Below are positions 1 to 5,806 of a DNA stretch of 6,828 nt, one piece after another (the first letter of the stretch is position 1; every line of letters starts with the position of its first letter). The stretch is from Chloroflexota bacterium (GTDB lineage Bacteria > Chloroflexota > Limnocylindria > Limnocylindrales > CSP1-4). A model generated the notes under the pieces. The model searched no databases. It was given only the letters and a program-made list of their open reading frames with translations, and was not told the DNA's origin. The stretch covers positions 1-6,828 of the forward strand of contig JACDBP010000288.1 in assembly GCA_013694835.1 (NCBI GenBank), in the 5' to 3' direction. Position numbers and translations under genes: made by a program.

Positions 1-60
1 CTACGGCCAGCCACCCTACGGCCAGCCACCCTACGGCCAGCCACCCTACGGCCCGCCGCC
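1..60 (+). repeat. 15-bp tandem repeat encoding YGQPP
   Basis: Three identical 15-bp copies (1-15, 16-30, 31-45; unit ctacggccagccacc) are followed by a diverged fourth (46-60, ctacggcccgccgcc). The unit is five codons, so copy changes keep the frame. It encodes the Pro/Gly/Tyr-rich N-terminal tail just before the membrane helix. More copies may lie left of the window edge. Confidence 0.95.
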
Positions 61-1690
61 CGGTCAGGGCGTCGGCCCGCCCCCACCTCCTGCGGCGCCC
101 CGCGAGCGGCTCGGCCTCGCCCTGGCCTTCCTTGGCGTGGTCGTGCTGATCCTCGGCGGCGGCGCGTTCCTGTTGTTCAACCGCCCGGCCACGCCGTCGA
201 CCGGTCTCGGCTCGCCGACGCCGGCCGTGTCGACCTCTGCCCCGTCGACCACTTCGAGCGCCTTCATCCCGACCATCCCGCCGCTCGGCACGTCCGCCTC
301 ACCGACGCTCGCGCCGAGCGCCGCGCCGTCGTCCGGCGCAAGCACCTCGAGCCCTGCACCGACGGCCGAGCCCACGGCCTCGACGCCGTCGAGCCCCAGC
401 ATCGAGCCCACGTCCGGCCCCTCCGCGACCTCGGGCGCGAGCGGCACTCCGGGCGAGAGCGGCACTCCGGGCGCGACCAGCACTCCGGCCCCATCCGGCT
501 CTCCGCCCCCGTCCGCCTCGTCGCTGCCGATCGATCCCGGCGTAGCTGCCCAGATCGCCCAGATCGAGGAGCAGGTCGCCGCGCTCCGCGGCATCCAGCC
601 GAGCGGCGATGTCCCGAACCGGGTCCTCAGTGAGGAGCAGCTGAAGCAGGAGCTGCAGGCGGCCTTCGACAAGGAGAACCCGATCGAGCAGGTCCGCAGC
701 AGCGGCGAACTGTACCAGCGGCTCGGGCTGCTGCCCCAGGGCTCCGACCTGCGAGGGCTCGTCCTGGAGCTGCTCGGCTCGCAGGTGGCCGGTTTCTATG
801 ACCCGGAGACGAACGTCTTCACGCTCGTCCAGCGAGCGGAGCAGTTCGGGCCAGCCGACAGGATCATCGTCGCCCACGAGTTCACGCATGCGCTCCAGGA
901 CATGAAGTTCGATCTGACCGCGAGCGAGATCAAGGACATCAGCGAGGGTGACCGTGCCCTGGCCAGGACGGCCTTCGTCGAGGGCGACGCCACCCTCGCA
1001 ATGAGTGTCTGGGCGCTCCAGAACCTCACGGCGGATGAGATCCAGCAGGTGCAGAACAGCCAGGACGCGGAGCAGCAGGCCGTCCTCGACCGGATGCCGC
1101 TGCTCCTCCGGCGGCAGCTGCTCTTCCCGTACTTCGAGGGCACGGCGTTCGCCCAGCAACAGTTCCTGGCGGGTGGCGGCTTCGCGGGCATCGACGCGGC
1201 CTACGCGAAGCTTCCCCGGTCCACCGAGCAGATCCTCCACCCCGAGAAGTACGCCGCAGGGGAGGGGCCCGTGGAGGTCAAGCCCGAGGATCTCAGCGGC
1301 AAGCTCGGCGAGGGCTGGACGCGCGCGATCGAGGAGACCTTCGGCGAGTTGGGTCTCCAGGTGTATGCGGCGAATGGCGTCGCACCACCCGAGCCTGCCG
1401 TTCCCGGTCTGCCACCGAGCGGTCCCATCCCGGGCGCCGACGCCGCAGCCGGCTGGGCCGGCGACCGTGCGGCCAGCTACAACGGCCCGAACGGCAGCTG
1501 GGCCGTCGTCTGGGAGACCGCCTGGGACAGCGCCGCCGACGCGGGCGAGTTCCTCGCAGCAGCCCAGGCCGTCACGACCGTCACTGCCCCGCACGAAGCC
1601 TTCACCGAGTCCGATGCCAGCCGCGTGACGATCGTCGTCGCCTCCGATCAGGCGACCCTCGCCCAGGCCAAGGTCGCGCGACAGCCGTAG
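1..1690 (+). CDS. Membrane-anchored HExxH zinc-metallopeptidase-like protein, 5'-truncated by window edge
   Basis: The frame is open from base 2 to TAG at 1688-1690, giving 562 visible residues; the true start lies left of the window. A GTG at 137 is an unlikely start because it would cut the membrane helix (110-178, about 23 hydrophobic residues) in half. Order: YGQPP repeats (residues 1-20), a Pro-rich tail ending PRER, the helix (about 37-59), a Ser/Thr/Pro/Ala linker to about residue 175, then a globular domain. That domain has VAGFYDPET before HEFTH (residues 292-296, bases 875-889), EGDA 35 residues later (Glu327) and STEQILHPEKY (from residue 407). HExxH plus a downstream Glu is the gluzincin zinc-site pattern, so His292, His296 and probably Glu327 would bind zinc and Glu293 would act as catalytic base. 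I saw no cysteine. Topology is probably N-terminus inside, catalytic domain outside. Substrate is unknown. This pattern recurs in hypothetical proteins of Chloroflexota and Actinobacteria; proteolytic activity is inferred, not shown. Confidence 0.85.
   Translation, partial: YGQPPYGQPPYGQPPYGPPPGQGVGPPPPPAAPRERLGLALAFLGVVVLILGGGAFLLFNRPATPSTGLGSPTPAVSTSAPSTTSSAFIPTIPPLGTSASPTLAPSAAPSSGASTSSPAPTAEPTASTPSSPSIEPTSGPSATSGASGTPGESGTPGATSTPAPSGSPPPSASSLPIDPGVAAQIAQIEEQVAALRGIQPSGDVPNRVLSEEQLKQELQAAFDKENPIEQVRSSGELYQRLGLLPQGSDLRGLVLELLGSQVAGFYDPETNVFTLVQRAEQFGPADRIIVAHEFTHALQDMKFDLTASEIKDISEGDRALARTAFVEGDATLAMSVWALQNLTADEIQQVQNSQDAEQQAVLDRMPLLLRRQLLFPYFEGTAFAQQQFLAGGGFAGIDAAYAKLPRSTEQILHPEKYAAGEGPVEVKPEDLSGKLGEGWTRAIEETFGELGLQVYAANGVAPPEPAVPGLPPSGPIPGADAAAGWAGDRAASYNGPNGSWAVVWETAWDSAADAGEFLAAAQAVTTVTAPHEAFTESDASRVTIVVASDQATLAQAKVARQP
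434..487 (+). repeat. 18-bp tandem repeat encoding a short collagen-like Gly-X-Y stretch
   Basis: Three 18-bp units (434-451, 452-469, 470-487) differ at a few positions. They encode GASGTP, GESGTP and GATSTP, so five consecutive Gly-X-Y triplets are present before the pattern breaks. This sits in the extracytoplasmic linker of the metallopeptidase-like protein. Five triplets are too few to expect a stable collagen helix; a flexible spacer is more likely. Confidence 0.85.
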
Positions 1691-1697
1691 TGGCCGT

Positions 1698-3410
1698 CTA
1701 CATGGAGTCTGGTGCGCTGATCCCCAGGAGTCCGAGCGTGCTTGCCAGCGCCAGGCGGGCGGCATCGACGAGGGCGAGGCGGGCGCGGGACGTCTCGAGC
1801 GCCTCCGGGTCGACCACCCGCCGGTCGCGGTAGAAAGCGTGGAAGACCGTCGCCAGCTCGGTGGCGTAGGCGGTGACCCCCTGGGTCTCCTGGGCGAGCG
1901 CGGCATCCCCCACCACGTCGGGGAGGCGCAGGATCTCCCTGGCGAGCCCCTGGGCGACCTCGTCCCCGGCCAGCGTCCCGTCGAGTGAATCGGCCGGACC
2001 GAGCCCGGCTTCCGCTGCCTTCCGGAGGATCGAGCTGATCCGGGCGTGAGCGTACCGGACGTAGTGGACCGGGTTGGCGGCGGTCGGGTCCTTTGCCGCC
2101 TCGATGTCGAAGTCGATGCTGCTGGTCGTCGCGCGCGCGGCGAAGTACCAGCGTGCCGCATCGACGCCGATCTCCTCCAGCAGGTCGTCGAGCGTGATGA
2201 ACTCGCCGGCCCGCTTGGACATCGAGACGTCCTGCCCGTCGCGCACGAAGCGGACCCAGGCGATGAGCAGCATCTCCACGGCCGAACGGTCGTAGCCCAT
2301 CGCTTCCGCAGCGTTCCGGTTCCGTGCCACGGTCCCGTGGTGGTCCGCGCCCCAGAGGTAGATGAGGTGGTCGAAGCCGCGCTCGAACTTGTTGATCACG
2401 TAGCCGATGTCGGCCCCGAAGTAGGTGTAGGCGCCGTTCGAACGCCGGATGACCCGGTCCTTGTCGTCGCCGAAGGCGGTCGACCGGAACCAGAGCGCGC
2501 CGTCCTGCTCGAACAGGTGGCCGCCGGCCTGGAGGCGCTCGATGGCGCGCTGGATCCACCCCTCCCGGTGCAGGGTGCTCTCGGTGAACCAGACGTCAAA
2601 GGTGACCCCGAGGCGCTCCAGGCTGGCCTCGATCCCGGCACGGACACGCTCGGACGCCCACTGTCCGACGATGCTGGTTGCCTGGTCCGGTGATGCCGCG
2701 GTCGCGGCGACGAGCTCATCGGGCAGTTCCGCTGCGAGCTCGTGGACGTACGCTCCGCGATAGCCGTCCTCCGGCAGGTCCGTGCCATTCGCGATCGCCA
2801 GCACGGAGGCTCCCAGGTTCATCACCTGGCTGCCGAAGTCGTTGAAGTAGTACTCGCGGGTGACCTCACGGCCGCCGGCCTCCAGCACGCGGCAGAGCAG
2901 GTCGCCGACGAAGGCACCTCGCGCGTTGCCGATGTGGAGCGGGCCCGTCGGGTTGGCAGAGACGAACTCCACGTTCACGTGGTGCCGCCCGGGCACCTCG
3001 ACGCGTCCGAATGCCGCGCCGGCCGTCCGAACGGCATCGAGCGACCGCTCCAGGAATCCGGGTGTCAGCCGGAGGTTGATGAAGCCCGGGTGCGCGACCT
3101 CGATCGACCCGATGACCGCAGACGCACCGGCCGATGCCTCGAGGGACGCCGCGACAGCCGCAGCGATCGCGAGGGGTGCCATGCGCAGCGGGCGGGCCAG
3201 CTTCAGGGCCACGCTCGAGGCCAGATCCGCCTTGGCCTGCTGCGGCGGCCGCGCGACATCGACGTCCGGCTCACCGATCCCGGGGGGCAAAGCGGGCAGC
3301 GCCCCGGACGATATCGCGGCTGCCAGCGCCTCACGGAGCAGCTGCTCCACGGCCGCCCGCGGGCTGGTCGGCGCGAGGGGCGTCGAGGCGGCGTCGTCGG
3401 TTGCGGTCAT
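1698..3410 (-). CDS. argS: Arginine--tRNA ligase (class I)
   Basis: ArgRS charges tRNA-Arg with arginine using ATP, in the cytoplasm. The 570-residue product matches the usual bacterial length (E. coli about 577). Order: N-terminal tRNA-recognition (Add-1) domain (about 20-115), Rossmann catalytic core with SANPTGPLHIGNARGA (HIGH motif as HIGN, residues 159-162), an ArgRS-typical EYYFNDFGSQ, GADHHG near 355, the KMSK loop as SMSKR (396-400), and a DALR-type anticodon-binding domain (about 440-570) ending in the usual C-terminal Met. Replacement of the first KMSK lysine is common in ArgRS. The ATG at 3408-3410 is the only plausible start: an in-frame TGA lies at 3438-3440 with no ATG, GTG or TTG between. 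The only GGAG is one base from the ATG, which is unusually close. It follows kbl by 49 bp and ends 7 bp from the convergent metallopeptidase gene. Confidence 0.97.
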   Translation of the reverse strand: MTATDDAASTPLAPTSPRAAVEQLLREALAAAISSGALPALPPGIGEPDVDVARPPQQAKADLASSVALKLARPLRMAPLAIAAAVAASLEASAGASAVIGSIEVAHPGFINLRLTPGFLERSLDAVRTAGAAFGRVEVPGRHHVNVEFVSANPTGPLHIGNARGAFVGDLLCRVLEAGGREVTREYYFNDFGSQVMNLGASVLAIANGTDLPEDGYRGAYVHELAAELPDELVAATAASPDQATSIVGQWASERVRAGIEASLERLGVTFDVWFTESTLHREGWIQRAIERLQAGGHLFEQDGALWFRSTAFGDDKDRVIRRSNGAYTYFGADIGYVINKFERGFDHLIYLWGADHHGTVARNRNAAEAMGYDRSAVEMLLIAWVRFVRDGQDVSMSKRAGEFITLDDLLEEIGVDAARWYFAARATTSSIDFDIEAAKDPTAANPVHYVRYAHARISSILRKAAEAGLGPADSLDGTLAGDEVAQGLAREILRLPDVVGDAALAQETQGVTAYATELATVFHAFYRDRRVVDPEALETSRARLALVDAARLALASTLGLLGISAPDSM

Positions 3411-3435
3411 GCTCCGGAGACTAGCGCCTCGGAGC
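3411..3435 (-). promoter_or_regulatory. Possible hairpin covering the argS ribosome-binding site
   Basis: Bases 3411-3416 (gctccg) and 3430-3435 (cggagc) are a perfect 6-bp inverted repeat with a 13-base loop. In the argS mRNA one arm is CGGAGC directly abutting the AUG, and contains the only Shine-Dalgarno-like GGAG. If formed, the stem would mask it. It lies in the kbl-argS gap. There is no T-tract, so it does not look like an intrinsic terminator. A 6-bp GC stem can arise by chance in DNA this GC-rich. Confidence 0.3.
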
Positions 3436-3459
3436 CATCAGGCACCGGGCTCGCCACCC

Positions 3460-4677
3460 TCAGATGAGCCGCAGCTCGCGGCCCACGGTCTCGAAGGCGC
3501 TGAGGCACGCCTGCAGCTCGTTGCGGGTGTGCTCGCTCGTGACGATCGTCCGGAGTCGTGCCTTGTCGAGCGCGACCGTGGGGAAGACGACGGCCTGGGC
3601 AAAGATGCCGAGCTCGAAGAGGCGCTCGCTCATCCTCCCGGCGGCCGCGGAGTCGCCCACGATGATCGGCGTGATCGGCGTCTCGGAGATGCCGGTGTCG
3701 AAGCCGAGCCGCTCCAGGCCCGCCTTGAAGAACCGGGTGTTGGCCCAGAGCCGACCGATCCGCTCGGGCTCCTGCTCCAGCACGTCTACGGCGGCAAGGC
3801 AGGCCGCGACGACGGCCGGCGGGTGGGACGTCGAGAAGAGGAAAGGCCTCGAACGCTGGACCAGGAAGTCGCGCAGGTGCTGCCGGCCGGCGACGTACCC
3901 ACCGAGCACGCCGACGGCCTTGGACAGGGTGCCCACCTGGATGTCGACTCGGCCGTGGAGATCGAAGTGGTCGATCGTCCCGCGCCCGTTGCGTCCCAGC
4001 ACGCCGGAGGCGTGGGCGTCGTCGACCATCACCGATGCCCCGTAGCGATCCGCGACGTCACAGATCCCGGGCAGCGGCGCGATGTCACCATCCATCGAGA
4101 ACACCCCGTCGGTGATGACCAGGATCGACCGGTACGCGCCCTTCGCGCCGCCCTTCTCGCGCGCCTCGCGCAGCACCCGCTCCAACCCGTCGACATCCTT
4201 GTGTGGGTAGACCGCGCGGCCGGCCTTGGAAAGCCGCACGCCATCGATGATCGAGGCGTGGTTCAGCTCGTCGCTGACGATCAGATCTCGCTCACTCGTG
4301 ATCGTCGGGATGACGCCGCTGTTGGCTGCGAAGCCAGACTGGAAGGTCAGCACGGCCTCGACGTGCTTGAAGGCGGCCAGCCGACGCTCCAGCTCCTCGT
4401 GGAGCTCCATCGTGCCGGCGATCGTCCGGACCGCACCGCTGCCGGCGCCAAGCTCGCGGGTGGCTTCCGCCGCGGCGTCCACCAGGCGGGGGTGGGTCGC
4501 GAGCCCCAGGTAATTGTTCGAGGAAAGGCTGATGACGTCGCGACCGTCCATCGTCGTGCGTGGTTCCTGCGGCCCGGACATGACCCGCAACGGGCGGTAG
4601 AGCGACTGCGCCCTGAGCTGCTCGATCTCCTCCGCGAGGTAGGCGAGGGGGTCGGTCCGCGTCTCCCGGGTGGTCAT
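3460..4677 (-). CDS. kbl: Glycine C-acetyltransferase (2-amino-3-ketobutyrate CoA ligase)
   Basis: This PLP enzyme of the alpha-oxoamine synthase family (fold type I) converts 2-amino-3-ketobutyrate and CoA to glycine and acetyl-CoA, the second step of threonine degradation. The 405-residue product has SSNNYLGL (52-59), the Gly-rich GAGSGAVRTIAG, DELNHASIIDG with PLP-stacking His140, TDGVFSMDGD with Ser194, VDDAHASG with Asp219 and His222, and the Schiff-base Lys253 in GTLSKAVG. All expected active-site residues are present; length is close to the family's roughly 400. The frame is open far upstream to 5472, but the ATG at 4675-4677 is the start: family similarity begins soon after it and a GGAGG lies 7 bases before it. 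BioF and other oxoamine synthases share these motifs; the adjacent tdh makes Kbl by far the best call. It lies 44 bp after tdh, probably cotranscribed. Confidence 0.95.
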   Translation of the reverse strand: MTTRETRTDPLAYLAEEIEQLRAQSLYRPLRVMSGPQEPRTTMDGRDVISLSSNNYLGLATHPRLVDAAAEATRELGAGSGAVRTIAGTMELHEELERRLAAFKHVEAVLTFQSGFAANSGVIPTITSERDLIVSDELNHASIIDGVRLSKAGRAVYPHKDVDGLERVLREAREKGGAKGAYRSILVITDGVFSMDGDIAPLPGICDVADRYGASVMVDDAHASGVLGRNGRGTIDHFDLHGRVDIQVGTLSKAVGVLGGYVAGRQHLRDFLVQRSRPFLFSTSHPPAVVAACLAAVDVLEQEPERIGRLWANTRFFKAGLERLGFDTGISETPITPIIVGDSAAAGRMSERLFELGIFAQAVVFPTVALDKARLRTIVTSEHTRNELQACLSAFETVGRELRLI

Positions 4678-4684
4678 CGGTTCG

Positions 4685-4689
4685 CCTCC
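4685..4689 (-). promoter_or_regulatory. Shine-Dalgarno site of kbl
   Basis: On the - strand GGAGG is followed by seven bases (cgaaccg) and the kbl ATG. It is a near-consensus site at good spacing, the strongest in the window, and it fixes the kbl start inside a much longer open frame. Confidence 0.85.
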
Positions 4690-4721
4690 GGCGTCATCGT
4701 CATGTGGTGGTCGGACCGTCG

Positions 4722-5753
4722 TCAGCCCGACTGCGGAAGGAGCACGACCTTGCCGGCCCGGCCGTTCGCCACCAGGTCGAAGGCGGTCGCGAAGTCGGCG
4801 AGCGGCAGACGGTGGGTGATCACCGGCGTCAGATCCAGTCCTTCCGCGAGCAGGGCGGACGTGCGGTACCAGGTCTCGAAGAGCCGGCGCCCTGTGATGC
4901 CGTAGAGGCGGATGCCCTTGAAGATGACCTCCTCCGAGAGGTCGATCATCGCGGGCCGCGTGTGGGTCCCGAGCAGCGACACACGCCCTCCGTTGGTGAC
5001 CGCCGCGAGGCCCTGATGGAGTGCCGCCTCGGCACCGGACATCTCCAGCACGACGTCGACCCCGTCCCCGTCGGTCAGCCGCCGGAGCTCGGCGACCACG
5101 TCGCCCCGCGCGTCGAGCACCTCGTCGGCGCCCATCTGTCGCGCGAGCTCCAGGCGCTCGGGGTTGACGTCCGTGGCGAAGACGTGGCGCGCGCCCGCGA
5201 TGTGGGCGATCGCCACGGCCATCAGTCCGATGGGCCCGCAACCGAGCACCGCCACGCTCTGTCCCGCGATCTCCTCCACGAAGGCCGCATGGACCGCATT
5301 GCCCAGCGGCTCCTGGAGAGCTGCGACCTCCGCGCTCAGGCCCTCGGTCACCCACGCGTTCGTCTCGGGGATGACCGCGTACTGGGCGAACGTGCCGGGC
5401 ACGTGGACGCCCAGGATCCGCAGCTGCTGACATACGTGGGCACGCGAGGTCCGGCACTGGTAGCAGGTCCAATCGACGAGGTGCGTCTCGGCGGCCACCA
5501 GCTCCCCCGTCCGGATCCGCCCGGTGCCTTCGCCGTGGCCCACGACGGTGCCCGCCATCTCGTGGCCGAAGACCATCGGCAGTGGGCCGAAGTTGTCCTG
5601 TGCCCAGGGATCCCAGCGTTCGATGTGCACGTCGGTGCCGCAGACGCTGGCGGCATCGACCCTCACGAGCAGCTCGCCCCGTCCAGGCTGCGGGACGGGC
5701 AGCTCACGGATGACGGCGCCCGGTGCGGGCTGCTCCTTCACGAGGGCGAGCAT
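4722..5753 (-). CDS. tdh: L-threonine 3-dehydrogenase (zinc, MDR family)
   Basis: Tdh oxidises L-threonine to 2-amino-3-ketobutyrate with NAD+, supplying Kbl. From the ATG at 5751-5753 the product is 343 residues (E. coli 341) and starts MLALVKEQPAPG, aligning with the E. coli start. Catalytic-site residues are Cys38, Thr40, His43 in SVCGTDVH and His64-Glu65 in FGHE. The structural zinc lobe reads D94-x2-C97-x2-C100-x7-C108, with Asp in place of the first of four cysteines. The Rossmann motif is GCGPIG (171-176) with Asp195 ending the second strand, as in NAD+-using members. GNAVHAA, FETWY and the C-terminal GKVVLL match Tdh. Two in-frame ATGs upstream (5784-5786, 5799-5801) would add 11 or 16 residues; the 5801 start is 5 bases from the DUF3105 stop but lacks a Shine-Dalgarno. 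A weak GGGGAG lies 13 bases before 5753. Other MDR polyol or alcohol dehydrogenases are alternatives, but linkage to kbl settles it. Confidence 0.94.
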   Translation of the reverse strand: MLALVKEQPAPGAVIRELPVPQPGRGELLVRVDAASVCGTDVHIERWDPWAQDNFGPLPMVFGHEMAGTVVGHGEGTGRIRTGELVAAETHLVDWTCYQCRTSRAHVCQQLRILGVHVPGTFAQYAVIPETNAWVTEGLSAEVAALQEPLGNAVHAAFVEEIAGQSVAVLGCGPIGLMAVAIAHIAGARHVFATDVNPERLELARQMGADEVLDARGDVVAELRRLTDGDGVDVVLEMSGAEAALHQGLAAVTNGGRVSLLGTHTRPAMIDLSEEVIFKGIRLYGITGRRLFETWYRTSALLAEGLDLTPVITHRLPLADFATAFDLVANGRAGKVVLLPQSG

Positions 5754-5806
5754 CGTGGTCGGGACGCTCCCCGCAGGGACCGGCATCGGCTCGGCCCGCA
5801 TCCGAG

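Noticed and set aside
1..60. Short direct repeats considered as a CRISPR array
   Set aside because: The 15-bp units are contiguous without spacers and encode in-frame YGQPP.
1652..1677. Inverted repeat gcgacc (1652-1657) and ggtcgc (1672-1677) near the convergent stops, considered as a terminator
   Set aside because: It has only six pairs with a 14-base loop, lies within coding sequence and has no T-tract on either strand.
299..2161. - strand open frame of 620 codons antisense to the metallopeptidase gene and running into argS
   Set aside because: It is a shadow frame; the + strand frame carries HEFTH, EGDA and a membrane helix, and argS uses another - strand frame.
2860..4905. Long + strand open frame of 681 codons across argS, kbl and the end of tdh
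   Set aside because: It lies antisense to three genes with intact motifs, has an Arg/Ala/Ser-rich composition with no recognisable domain, and is expected at this GC content.
4678..5472. Upstream extension of the kbl frame for 265 codons
   Set aside because: It is a shadow over tdh; the ATG at 4675-4677 has a strong Shine-Dalgarno and Kbl similarity follows it.
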